Shown here: positions 24,220-32,125 of the stretch, in pieces
How positions within the stretch are numbered: position 1 is the first letter of the stretch
How the letters are laid out: each line of letters starts with the position of its first letter
Assembly (NCBI GenBank): GCA_002345215.1
Contig: DDVH01000006.1
Location: forward strand, 1 to 38,274
Source of the DNA: Anaerolineales bacterium UBA2317
GTDB taxonomy: Bacteria; Chloroflexota; Anaerolineae; Anaerolineales; Villigracilaceae
Reading direction: 5' to 3'
Length of the DNA stretch: 38,274 nt
The notes under the pieces: generated by a model
Database searches by the model: none
What the model was told of the DNA's origin: nothing
What the model saw: only the letters and a program-made list of their open reading frames with translations
Made by a program: the position numbers and the translations under genes

Positions 24220-25653
24220 ATGTTAATTGAAACTACTAGTCAAACAATTATTCGCGAAATCAGTGCAGACCTCGAAACACCCATCAGCGTGTATATGAAA
24301 CTGCGCGGAGAGGGTCCATCGTTTTTGTTGGAGTCTGTTGAAGGTGGCGAACGCATTGCGCGTTATTCGTTTATCGGAATCAAACCCAAAGCGCAATATA
24401 TTATCCGTGATAATCAAATTGAAATTATCAGCGATGATAAATCGCAAATCATAAATCACGAAGGCGATCCAACATTTTTCTTGCAAGAAGAAATGAATAA
24501 ATTTAATTTCAAGAGTCAAACAGGTGTGCCACGTTTCATCGGCGGGTTGGTGGGATATTTAGGCTATGAGTCTGTTCGATTTTTTGAACCAACTCTAAAT
24601 CAAAAAATGAAGCGTGGTTCACTTCCAGATGGAATTTATTTATTAGCAGATACGGTTATCGCGTTTGACCATGCTCGTCGCAGTTTATCTTTAATCGCAA
24701 ATGTTTTGGATGGTGATGTCGAATCTGCAAATCGTAAACTTGATGAAATTGAATCATTGATTCAAAATTCTATTCCGTCAACACCAAAGCATGAAATAAA
24801 AAATTCAAAAACAAAATCGAACATGACGCAAGGAAAATATGAAGACATAGTGCGCGATGCCAAAGAACATATTGGCGCGGGCGATATTTTTCAAGTGGTG
24901 CTTTCGCAACGCTTCACGCGCGAAACAAATGTTGAGCCGTTTGATGTCTATCGTGCTGTGCGTCGTTTGAATCCATCACCATATATGTTTTTCTTTGATT
25001 TTGGAATCGTTGATGATGAGCCGCTTTTTATTGTGGGTTCATCACCTGAAATGTTTGTGCGTTTGGAAGGAAGAACCGCTTCACTCCGCCCCATAGCTGG
25101 GACTCGTCCACGTGGCTTGGATGCAAACGCTGACGCATTGTTGGCGCAAGAATTACTTGCGGATGCAAAAGAACGCGCCGAGCATGTCATGTTAGTGGAT
25201 TTGGGTCGCAATGATTTAGGTCGCGTGTGTGAATATGGAACCGTAAAAGTTTCAGATTTTTTTACCGTTGAAAAATATTCACATGTCATGCACATTGTTT
25301 CACATGTAGAAGGAAAATTAAAAAATGATTTAACTGCATTTGATTTAGTGCGCGCGGCATTTCCTGCGGGTACAGTCAGTGGAGCACCGAAAGTTCGTGC
25401 ATTAGAAATTATTTCTGATTTAGAACCTGATGCACGAAACATTTATGCAGGCATGATTGGTTATTTTGGTTTTGACGGTAATATGGATACATGTTTAGCA
25501 CTCCGTACCATGATTGCGCGTGGAAATACATTTACTGTTCAAGCAGGTGCAGGCATCGTCGCGGATTCAGATCCGACCACTGAATTTCAAGAGACAGTCA
25601 ATAAAGCAAGTGCAATGTTACGTGCGATTGATATGGCAGAAACAAACAGTTGA
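24220..25653 (+). CDS. trpE: Anthranilate synthase component I
   Basis: A 477-residue TrpE that converts chorismate to anthranilate using ammonia delivered by TrpG. The N-terminal part contains a tryptophan-feedback-like segment (LLESVEGGERIARYSFIG), and the C-terminal chorismate-binding domain shows the signature blocks GDIFQVVLSQRF, IVGSSPEMFVRLEG, RPIAGTRPRG, DLGRNDLGRV, VMHIVSHVEG, AAFPAGTVSGAPKVRA and QAGAGIVADSDP. Length is normal. AAGGAG lies 6 nt before the ATG. It is the first gene of the trp cluster, downstream of the T-box. Glutaminase TrpG is encoded two genes later as part of the TrpGD fusion. Confidence 0.97.
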   Translation: MLIETTSQTIIREISADLETPISVYMKLRGEGPSFLLESVEGGERIARYSFIGIKPKAQYIIRDNQIEIISDDKSQIINHEGDPTFFLQEEMNKFNFKSQTGVPRFIGGLVGYLGYESVRFFEPTLNQKMKRGSLPDGIYLLADTVIAFDHARRSLSLIANVLDGDVESANRKLDEIESLIQNSIPSTPKHEIKNSKTKSNMTQGKYEDIVRDAKEHIGAGDIFQVVLSQRFTRETNVEPFDVYRAVRRLNPSPYMFFFDFGIVDDEPLFIVGSSPEMFVRLEGRTASLRPIAGTRPRGLDANADALLAQELLADAKERAEHVMLVDLGRNDLGRVCEYGTVKVSDFFTVEKYSHVMHIVSHVEGKLKNDLTAFDLVRAAFPAGTVSGAPKVRALEIISDLEPDARNIYAGMIGYFGFDGNMDTCLALRTMIARGNTFTVQAGAGIVADSDPTTEFQETVNKASAMLRAIDMAETNS

Positions 25654-25662
25654 ACAGAAAGT

Positions 25663-25703
25663 AGAAGGCAGAAACCGAATCTGCTTTTCGCATTCTGCCT
25701 TCT
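25663..25703. repeat. Hairpin repeat between trpE and trpS
   Basis: 11-bp perfect arms AGAAGGCAGAA (25663-25673) and TTCTGCCTTCT (25693-25703). No U-run follows, so it is not a clear terminator. Confidence 0.65.
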
Positions 25704-25735
25704 GAATTACTCTTTCAAAACGAAAGGAACACAAA

Positions 25736-26797
25736 ATGACAACTTCCACTAATAAGCCACGACTTCTCACAGGCGATAGACCTACAGGACGCTTACATCT
25801 CGGTCATTATGTTGGCTCATTGGAGAATCGTGTGCGTTTGCAGAATCAATATGAATCATTTTTCATCATTGCTGATTTGCATACACTCACAACAAAGCCT
25901 GAACCGAATTACATCAGAGAAATTCCAACTTTCATTCGCGAAACCGTTTTAGATTATCTTGCCGTCGGAATTGATCCAGATGTCAGCACGATTTTTGTAC
26001 AATCAGCAATTCCTGAAACCTATCAATTAAATCTTCTCTTTGAAATGTTGGTGACAGTCCCACGTTTGGAAAGAATCCCTTCACTTAAAGATATGGCACG
26101 TGATGCAAATATGGACACTATGCCGTTTGGTTTATTGGGTTATCCAGTTTTACAAGCAGTTGATATTTTATTGCCACGCGCACAAGTTGTTCCCGTTGGA
26201 CGAGATAATCAATCGCATGTTGAATTGGCTCGTGAAATGGCAAGAAGATTTAATAATTTATATGGCGAAGTTTTCCCTGAACCTGATTCAATTATCGGCG
26301 ATGTTCCTTTGTTGGTTGGTATAGATGGTCAAAGCAAAATGAGCAAGTCATTAGGTAACGCGATTTATTTATCTGATGACTCAAAAACCGTCGAAGAAAA
26401 AGTAAAGAACATGTACACCGACCCGAAACGACTCAAAGCCACTGACCCCGGAACTGTAGAAGGTAATCCAGTTTTTGTGTATCACGATGCGTTTAATCCA
26501 TCCAAAGCGGAAGTGGATGATTTAAAAGAAAGATACAGGCAAGGCAAAGTGGGTGATGTGGAAGTGAAGCAAAAACTGGCAGTTGTGATTAACAACTTCC
26601 TTGAACCGATTCGTGAAAAACGAAGTTACTTCCTTGCACATCCAACCATTCCACGCGATGTGTTAGCAAGTGGAATCAAACGCATGCAAACCGAAGCAAA
26701 ATCTACAATGGAACTCGTGCGTGAAGTCACAGGTTTATCGTATTCACTTGATTTGTTTGCCGATGAAGTGGATATTTTTGGAGAATACGATGGTTAG
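25736..26797 (+). CDS. trpS: Tryptophanyl-tRNA synthetase
   Basis: A 353-residue class I synthetase that charges tRNA-Trp. The HIGH-type motif is in GRLHLGHYVGSL near residue 20, and KMSKS is in DGQSKMSKSLGN near residue 200. AAAGGAAC lies 7 nt before the ATG. Lying between trpE and trpGD, it falls under the tRNA-Trp T-box: low charging would raise both tryptophan synthesis and the synthetase. The C-terminal sequence is normal; the stop codon touches the repeat that follows. Confidence 0.97.
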   Translation: MTTSTNKPRLLTGDRPTGRLHLGHYVGSLENRVRLQNQYESFFIIADLHTLTTKPEPNYIREIPTFIRETVLDYLAVGIDPDVSTIFVQSAIPETYQLNLLFEMLVTVPRLERIPSLKDMARDANMDTMPFGLLGYPVLQAVDILLPRAQVVPVGRDNQSHVELAREMARRFNNLYGEVFPEPDSIIGDVPLLVGIDGQSKMSKSLGNAIYLSDDSKTVEEKVKNMYTDPKRLKATDPGTVEGNPVFVYHDAFNPSKAEVDDLKERYRQGKVGDVEVKQKLAVVINNFLEPIREKRSYFLAHPTIPRDVLASGIKRMQTEAKSTMELVREVTGLSYSLDLFADEVDIFGEYDG

Positions 26798-26860
26798 TTT
26801 GAAAGTTACAAGTTAGAAGGTTTACAGGTTTTCAACTTGCAAACTTTTAAACTTTCAAAC
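26797..26860. repeat. Hairpin repeat between trpS and trpGD
   Basis: 11-bp perfect arms GTTTGAAAGTT (26797-26807) and AACTTTCAAAC (26850-26860), with inner partial complement ACAAGTT/AACTTGC. A related sequence covers the trpC-trpF junction. Confidence 0.65.
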
Positions 26861-26877
26861 CAAAAAGGAAATTAACT

Positions 26878-28488
26878 ATGTTGGTACTTATAGACAATTA
26901 CGACTCATTTACATACAACCTCGTGCAATACTTCGGTGAGCTTGGCGCAGACATCCGCGTCTTTCGCAATGACCAGGTGTCCCTTAGTGAATTGATGCGA
27001 TTGAATCCATCACACTTAGTCATATCACCAGGTCCAGGCGAACCACTCAAAGATGATGGCATTTCATCCGAAGCGATTAAACATTTCACAGGAAAAATTC
27101 CAGTGCTAGGCGTTTGTTTGGGACATCAAGCATTGGGTGCAGTCTTCGGCGGAAAAGTAGATCGCGCACAACGTCTCATGCATGGCAAAACATCGAAAGT
27201 GAATCACAATGGCGAAGGGATTTTCAAAAATATTCCGTCACCATTTGAAGCGATGCGTTATCACTCGTTGGTTGTTTATGATCCCATCCCTGATGAATTG
27301 GAAGTAACAGCCTTCACGCCTGAAGAAGAAATTATGGGATTGAAACATAAACAACATCATACATATGGTGTGCAATTTCATCCTGAATCTATTTTGACGG
27401 AACACGGAAAACAATTGCTCAAAAATTTTTTGGATTTGAATCCCGCACCAGCAAAGCGAGAAGAAGATATGTTAAAACCTTTTATTGCCAAAACAATCAA
27501 TCGCACAGATTTATCTGCAAACGAAGCTGAAGAAGCCATGAATGTGATTATGACGGGTGGTGCCACGCAAGCACAAATCGGTGCGTATTTAGTTTCATTA
27601 AGAATGAAAGGCGAAACGATTGATGAGATCACAGGTTCAGTGCGAGCCATGCGTGCTAATTCTGTAAAAGTTAAATTGAATGCCAACGAAAATATTTATG
27701 ACATTGTTGGTACAGGCGGCGATGGCGCACATACATTTAACATTTCAACTGCCGCCGCATTTGTTTTAGCAGGTACTGGACGAAAAGTTGCCAAGCATGG
27801 AAATCGCGCCGCTTCGTCTCATTGTGGTTCTGCCGATGTGCTTTCAGCATTGGGCATTAGTCTTGAGTTAACACCTGAACAAATTGCCAAAGCGATTGAA
27901 GAAATCGGAATCGGTTTTATGTTTGCTGCAAAATTTCATCCTGCTATGAAACATGCTATTGGTCCGCGTAAAGAAATTGGTCAACGAACCATTTTCAATA
28001 TTTTAGGTCCGCTTACAAACCCAGCGGGCGCAAACATTCAACTCACTGGAGTCTTCGATGCGAATCTTACTGAACCGATGGCGTATGTGTTAAAAGAACT
28101 TGGTTCAACAGCCGCGATGGTAATTCATGGTGCCAATAAACTTGATGAATTAAATACAACAGGTATCAATCGCGTAAGTCATCTCAAAGATGGTGCAGTC
28201 AAAACGTATGATTTGAATCCAAATGAGTTAGGTTTCGCATCATCCACTGTGCAAGATTTACGCGGTGGCACGCCTGATGAATCCGCTGTGATGATGAAAG
28301 CGATTCTTTCCAATAAATTGCAAGGCGCGCGCCGTGATGCGATTTTATTAAACGCCGCCGCCGCGCTCGCCGCCGAAACTGGCGATTTCAAATCTGCATT
28401 GAATGAAGCAACTGCTTCTATTGATAGTGGTCAGGCGTTGAATAAATTAAACACACTCATTGAGTATTCACAAAGTTTTGCACAATGA
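26878..28488 (+). CDS. trpGD: Fused anthranilate synthase glutaminase and anthranilate phosphoribosyltransferase (TrpG-TrpD)
   Basis: A 536-residue bifunctional protein. Residues 1-195 are the class I glutamine amidotransferase TrpG: PGPGEP near 51, nucleophile Cys80 in GVCLGHQALG, and His/Glu in GVQFHPESILTEHG near 168. Residues about 199-536 are TrpD: IMTGGATQAQIGAYL, the PRPP-binding GTGGDGAHTFNISTAAA, KHGNRAASSHCGSADVL and FNILGPLTNPA. The join is short (NPAPAKREEDMLKPF). TrpG supplies ammonia to TrpE; TrpD adds phosphoribose to anthranilate. Such TrpGD fusions are known in several bacteria. AAAGGA precedes the ATG. Its stop overlaps the trpC start (ATGA). Confidence 0.96.
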   Translation: MLVLIDNYDSFTYNLVQYFGELGADIRVFRNDQVSLSELMRLNPSHLVISPGPGEPLKDDGISSEAIKHFTGKIPVLGVCLGHQALGAVFGGKVDRAQRLMHGKTSKVNHNGEGIFKNIPSPFEAMRYHSLVVYDPIPDELEVTAFTPEEEIMGLKHKQHHTYGVQFHPESILTEHGKQLLKNFLDLNPAPAKREEDMLKPFIAKTINRTDLSANEAEEAMNVIMTGGATQAQIGAYLVSLRMKGETIDEITGSVRAMRANSVKVKLNANENIYDIVGTGGDGAHTFNISTAAAFVLAGTGRKVAKHGNRAASSHCGSADVLSALGISLELTPEQIAKAIEEIGIGFMFAAKFHPAMKHAIGPRKEIGQRTIFNILGPLTNPAGANIQLTGVFDANLTEPMAYVLKELGSTAAMVIHGANKLDELNTTGINRVSHLKDGAVKTYDLNPNELGFASSTVQDLRGGTPDESAVMMKAILSNKLQGARRDAILLNAAAALAAETGDFKSALNEATASIDSGQALNKLNTLIEYSQSFAQ

Positions 28489-29303
28489 ACATTCTTGAAA
28501 AAATTATCGAACAAAAAAAGATTGAGATTGCGGCGCTCAACGCCTCAGCCTTAAGACTCTCCGCCGAACAGAGTCCAACGCCTCGAAATTTTCTTGCTCA
28601 CATCACGCGCCGTCGCTTCGGGACTAGCCCCAGCCTGATTGCTGAACTCAAACGGGCATCTCCCTCAAAAGGGATTCTCGCTCCGCATCTTGATTTGTTT
28701 CAAGTGGCAGACATATACACTCAAAATGGTGCATCTGCAATGTCAGTATTGACCGACGAAAAATTTTTCATGGGCAAACTTGAAACACTTTACGAATTAC
28801 GTTTTACTAAAAAATCAGAAGTGCCTTTGCTAAGAAAAGATTTCATCATTGACGAAGTGCAACTCTACGAAGCTAAAGCTAACGGCGCGGATGCGATTCT
28901 CTTAATCGCCGCCGCATTGACAGATGACAAACATTTTGCAGATTTACATGCTTGTGCTTTAGAACTTGGATTAACCGCATTAGTCGAAGTGCATGATGAA
29001 GCAGAGACCGAACGAGCTTTGAAATTAAAAGATATTAAACTAATCGGAATCAACAATCGCAATCTTGCAACATTTGAAGTGTCACTTGAAACCACAGAAA
29101 AACTCCGCTCCATGATTTCAAATGATATTGCAGTTGTTGCTGAGTCTGGAATTTTTACTGCAAGCGATGTTGAGAGATTATCAAAGTCAAATGTGGATGC
29201 GATTTTGGTTGGTGAGGCATTGGTTACTTCCGAAGGTATTGGCAAGAAAGTACGGGAGTTATCAGGTTTACAAGTTGAAAAGTTGGAACGTTCAAACCTT
29301 TAA
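28485..29303 (+). CDS. trpC: Indole-3-glycerol-phosphate synthase
   Basis: A 272-residue TIM-barrel enzyme that closes the indole ring from CdRP. Signature blocks: LIAELKRASPSKG with catalytic Lys, SVLTDEKFFMG, LLRKDFIIDEVQ, LVEVHDEAE, IGINNRNLATFEV and VAESGIFTASDV. It overlaps trpGD by 4 nt, so it is translationally coupled. The last dozen residues (GLQVEKLERSNL) are encoded by an intergenic-type repeat running into the trpF leader, so the natural C-terminus may have been replaced or extended by repeat DNA. Confidence 0.95.
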   Translation: MNILEKIIEQKKIEIAALNASALRLSAEQSPTPRNFLAHITRRRFGTSPSLIAELKRASPSKGILAPHLDLFQVADIYTQNGASAMSVLTDEKFFMGKLETLYELRFTKKSEVPLLRKDFIIDEVQLYEAKANGADAILLIAAALTDDKHFADLHACALELGLTALVEVHDEAETERALKLKDIKLIGINNRNLATFEVSLETTEKLRSMISNDIAVVAESGIFTASDVERLSKSNVDAILVGEALVTSEGIGKKVRELSGLQVEKLERSNL

Positions 29304-29320
29304 AACTTCAAACATTCAAA
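29265..29320. repeat. Repeat covering the trpC 3' end and the trpF leader
   Basis: Composed of iterations such as GGTTTACAAGTTGAAAAGTT, TTCAAACCTTT and AACTTCAAACATTCAAAC. It resembles the trpS-trpGD repeat, contains the trpC stop codon, and leaves trpF without a visible Shine-Dalgarno. Confidence 0.5.
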
Positions 29321-29322
29321 CT

Positions 29323-29946
29323 ATGACAAAAATAAAAATCTGTGGAATCAAAACATTGAAAGATGCAACGTCTGCGATTGAAGCAGGTGCAGATATGCTT
29401 GGATTTAATTTCTACCCGAAAAGTCCGAGATACATTGAGAAAAATAATTGCGCTGAGATTACATCTGTTTTGAAGGAAGAATATCCACATATAAAACTTG
29501 TGGGCGTGTTTGTTAATTCATCAATGGATGAAGTCAAAAATATTTTGCAAACTTGTTCATTAGATTTGGCTCAATTGCATGGTGATGAGACTTTTGAAAT
29601 GCTAAATGAATTAAGAGATAAATCATTCAAAGCCTTTCGTGGCTTGGTTGATGAAAAGTTAATTGTAAAAAATGAGATTCAATTTTTGTTAGATGCTTCT
29701 GTCAAAGATTCTTATGGCGGGACAGGTATCAAAGCGGATTGGAATTATGCAAGTGAGTTAGCAACAAAATATAAATTTTTATTGGCAGGCGGGCTCACTC
29801 TAGAAAATGTTACGGATGCAGTGAAGCAGGTCAAACCTTGGGGAGTGGATGTAGCTTCGGGTGTTGAATCAAGCCCGGGCGTGAAAGATGAAGCGAAAAT
29901 GATTGAGTTTATCAAAGCTGTTCGAGCAGTTGAAAATCAAAGTTAA
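29323..29946 (+). CDS. trpF: Phosphoribosylanthranilate isomerase
   Basis: A 207-residue TIM-barrel enzyme that isomerises PRA to CdRP. Visible: KIKICGIKTLKDA with the catalytic Cys at the N-terminus, LGFNFYPKSPRYI, VGVFVNSSMDEV, LDLAQLHGDE, the acidic residue in SYGGTGIKADW, and LAGGLTLENV followed by GVDVASGVESSPGVKD. Start set at ATG 29323, where the family normally begins; the frame is open further upstream into trpC but that part is not TrpF-like. No clear ribosome-binding site precedes it; the upstream bases belong to a repeat. Confidence 0.94.
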   Translation: MTKIKICGIKTLKDATSAIEAGADMLGFNFYPKSPRYIEKNNCAEITSVLKEEYPHIKLVGVFVNSSMDEVKNILQTCSLDLAQLHGDETFEMLNELRDKSFKAFRGLVDEKLIVKNEIQFLLDASVKDSYGGTGIKADWNYASELATKYKFLLAGGLTLENVTDAVKQVKPWGVDVASGVESSPGVKDEAKMIEFIKAVRAVENQS

Positions 29947-29956
29947 GAATTATCTA

Positions 29957-30007
29957 AAAGAAGGAGATTGCTTCGCCGCAAAAAACAAAAGCGCGGCTCG
30001 CAATGAC
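29957..30007. repeat. Hairpin repeat between trpF and trpB
   Basis: GAGATTGCTTCGCCGC and GCGGCTCGCAATGACAT; same ends as the repeat inside the heparinase gene (GAGATTCTTCGC... AGAATGACA). It reaches to within a few bases of the trpB ATG. Confidence 0.65.
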
Positions 30008-30012
30008 ATATC

Positions 30013-31206
30013 ATGACTTTATTACCATCAAAATTTGGAATCTATGGCGGGCAGTTCGTGCCTGAAACATTGATGCCCGCGTTGATTGAATTGGAAGAAG
30101 CATTTGTAAACGCAAAAGCGGATGTTGAATTTCAAAAAGAATTTAACAAATTGATGGCATCGTTTGTTGGCAGACCCACGCCATTGACGTATGCAAAACG
30201 ATTATCCGAAAAATTAGGCGGCGCACAAATTTATTTAAAGCGTGAAGACTTAGCGCACACAGGCGCACATAAAATTAACAACGCGTTGGGACAAGCATTG
30301 TTAGTAAAAAAAATGGGGAAGAAAAGAATCGTTGCCGAAACAGGAGCAGGTCAACATGGCGTGGCATCTGCGACAGCGGCGGCGTTGCTTGGATTGGAAT
30401 GCGTTGTGTACATGGGCTCAGTGGACATTGCACGACAAGAACCAAATGTGTTTCGCATGAAATTATTAGGCGCGGAAGTGAAGCCAGTTAATTCAGGAAC
30501 AAAAACTTTGAAAGATGCAATCAACGAAGCGATTCGTGATTGGGTAACAAATGTGCGCGATACACATTATTTATTAGGCTCTGCGTTGGGACCACATCCA
30601 TACCCGACAATTGTGCGCGAATTTCAATCTGTGATTGGAAGTGAAGCACGCGAACAAATTTTATTGGAAGTTGGAAGATTGCCTAATACTGTGATTGCAT
30701 GTGTAGGTGGCGGATCAAATGCAATTGGAGTGTTCAGCGGATTTGTGGATGATGACCAAGTTGAATTAATCGGCGTTGAAGCAGGTGGTAGTGGAATTGA
30801 ATCAGGCAAACATGCCGCGAGATTTGGTGATGAGAAAAAAGCACGCGTCGGTGTGATTCACGGAACGCGAACGTATGTGTTGCAAGATGAAGATGGTCAA
30901 ATTGCTGAGACTCATTCTGTTTCCGCAGGTTTGGATTATGCGGCAGTGGGTCCTGAACATGCCATGATGCGCGATAACGAACGTGCATTTTATACATCCT
31001 CTACAGATGCAGAAGCATTAAATGGATTTCATACGTTATGTCATACCGAAGGAATTATTCCTGCGTTGGAATCATCTCACGCAATAGCGGAGGTGATTAA
31101 GCGTGCTCCTATGATGAAAAAAGATGAAATTATTTTGGTGAATTTATCTGGAAGGGGAGATAAGGATTTGAATACAGTTATTAATGAAATGAAAGAGAAT
31201 AGATAG
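30013..31206 (+). CDS. trpB: Tryptophan synthase beta chain
   Basis: A 397-residue PLP enzyme that joins indole and serine to tryptophan. FGIYGGQFVPETLMPAL is the classic TrpB1 opening; the PLP Lys lies in LAHTGAHKINNALGQ; the catalytic Glu is in AETGAGQHGVA; the phosphate-binding loop is VGGGSNAIG; and LSGRGDKD closes the protein. It partners with TrpA, encoded 73 bp downstream. No Shine-Dalgarno is visible before the ATG at 30013 because the repeat fills the spacer, so initiation may be weak or may depend on the repeat fold. Confidence 0.96.
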   Translation: MTLLPSKFGIYGGQFVPETLMPALIELEEAFVNAKADVEFQKEFNKLMASFVGRPTPLTYAKRLSEKLGGAQIYLKREDLAHTGAHKINNALGQALLVKKMGKKRIVAETGAGQHGVASATAAALLGLECVVYMGSVDIARQEPNVFRMKLLGAEVKPVNSGTKTLKDAINEAIRDWVTNVRDTHYLLGSALGPHPYPTIVREFQSVIGSEAREQILLEVGRLPNTVIACVGGGSNAIGVFSGFVDDDQVELIGVEAGGSGIESGKHAARFGDEKKARVGVIHGTRTYVLQDEDGQIAETHSVSAGLDYAAVGPEHAMMRDNERAFYTSSTDAEALNGFHTLCHTEGIIPALESSHAIAEVIKRAPMMKKDEIILVNLSGRGDKDLNTVINEMKENR

Positions 31207-31220
31207 TAGAGAACAGGAAA

Positions 31221-31266
31221 TTGGGAATCGGGAGTTGGAAATTGACTTCCGAATCCCGATTCCCAA
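31221..31266. repeat. Hairpin repeat between trpB and trpA
   Basis: 13-bp perfect arms TTGGGAATCGGGA (31221-31233) and TCCCGATTCCCAA (31254-31266), with inner GGAA/TTCC. Not followed by a U-run. Confidence 0.7.
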
Positions 31267-31279
31267 ATAACGAGGATTT

Positions 31280-32038
31280 ATGAACCGAATCCAAAATGCT
31301 TTCAAAAACAAACCAATTTTCATGCCATATTTTCCATTGGGCTATCCTGACTTGAATACATCCATTGATGTGATTGAAGCACTTGCCAAAAATGGCGCGG
31401 ACTTAATTGAAGTAGGTCTATCTTTCTCTGACCCACTCGCCGATGGACCTGTCATTCAACAAGCGACACAAGTCGCCTTAGAACAGGGAATCACAATCAA
31501 AAAGTCTTTGGAGGCTGTGAAAGAATTACGCAAACGAGGCGTGGAGATTCCATTGATTTTGATGGGATATTACAACCCAATGTTGGCGTATGGACTTGAG
31601 AAATTTGTCCGCGATGCGAAAGATGCAGGTGCGGATGGATTCATCATCCCTGATTTGCCTGTGGAAGAATCGGATGAATTCGTAAGGGCGACGGGCCCGT
31701 CGCCCCTACCTTTGATTAGAATGCTTGCACCAACATCATCATCAGAACGAATGGAAAAGATTGCACGAAATGCAAAAGGATTTATTTATTTAGTTTCAGT
31801 CACTGGAATCACAGGAGAACGAAAAACAATTTCAGCAGGTTTATCAGATTTAATTGCGGATGTTCGCAAGCATACAAATATCCCCGTTTGTGTTGGGTTT
31901 GGAATCAGCACACCTGAACAAGCTAAAGAAGTTGGGGAGATGGCGGATGGTGTGATTGTGGGAACGGCTTGTGTGCGGACTATTGGTCGAAGTGAAAATC
32001 CAGTAGAGGCGGCGAGAGGGTTTGCGAGAGAATTTTAA
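31280..32038 (+). CDS. trpA: Tryptophan synthase alpha chain
   Basis: A 252-residue TIM-barrel protein that releases indole from indole-3-glycerol phosphate for TrpB. Catalytic Glu and Asp are in LIEVGLSFSDPLADGPVIQ; other blocks are ILMGYYNPMLAYG, GADGFIIPDLPVEES, IYLVSVTGITGER and VCVGFGISTPEQ. GAGG lies 6 nt before the ATG. Residues about 134-144 (FVRATGPSPLP) derive from a perfect palindromic repeat at 31682-31709 placed just after PDLPVEESDE, a surface region following a conserved strand. The frame is kept and the rest is intact, so the enzyme is probably functional. Last gene of the trp cluster. Confidence 0.95.
   Translation: MNRIQNAFKNKPIFMPYFPLGYPDLNTSIDVIEALAKNGADLIEVGLSFSDPLADGPVIQQATQVALEQGITIKKSLEAVKELRKRGVEIPLILMGYYNPMLAYGLEKFVRDAKDAGADGFIIPDLPVEESDEFVRATGPSPLPLIRMLAPTSSSERMEKIARNAKGFIYLVSVTGITGERKTISAGLSDLIADVRKHTNIPVCVGFGISTPEQAKEVGEMADGVIVGTACVRTIGRSENPVEAARGFAREF
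31682..31709. repeat. In-frame GTAAGGGCG palindromic repeat inside trpA
   Basis: GTA, then the perfect 20-bp palindrome GGGCGACGGGCCCGTCGCCC (31686-31705), then CTAC. Flanked on the left by GAATTC, as in HMG-CoA reductase. Much more GC-rich than trpA. Confidence 0.85.
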
Positions 32039-32082
32039 GATAAATTTAGGAATCTAAAAAGAATTCTTCCTTCGATGTATAA

Positions 32083-32111
32083 TTAACATACTCAGAGTTT
32101 TATGCTATAGT
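32083..32111 (+). promoter_or_regulatory. Possible promoter of the TIR-NB-ARC-TPR gene
   Basis: TTAACA (32083-32088), 17 nt, TATAGT (32106-32111) with an upstream TG (extended -10). It is 14 bp from the ATG, so the transcript would be nearly leaderless; another TATAAT at 32078-32083 lacks a good -35. Confidence 0.4.
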
Positions 32112-32125
32112 CTTGGGAATCTCAC

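Noticed and set aside
25654..25735. Terminator between trpE and trpS splitting the operon
   Set aside because: A stable hairpin is present but no U-run follows, and the downstream genes belong to the same pathway without a visible new promoter.
29122..29322. N-terminal extension of TrpF into trpC
   Set aside because: The upstream 67 codons overlap trpC in another frame and do not resemble TrpF; the family starts at the ATG at 29323.
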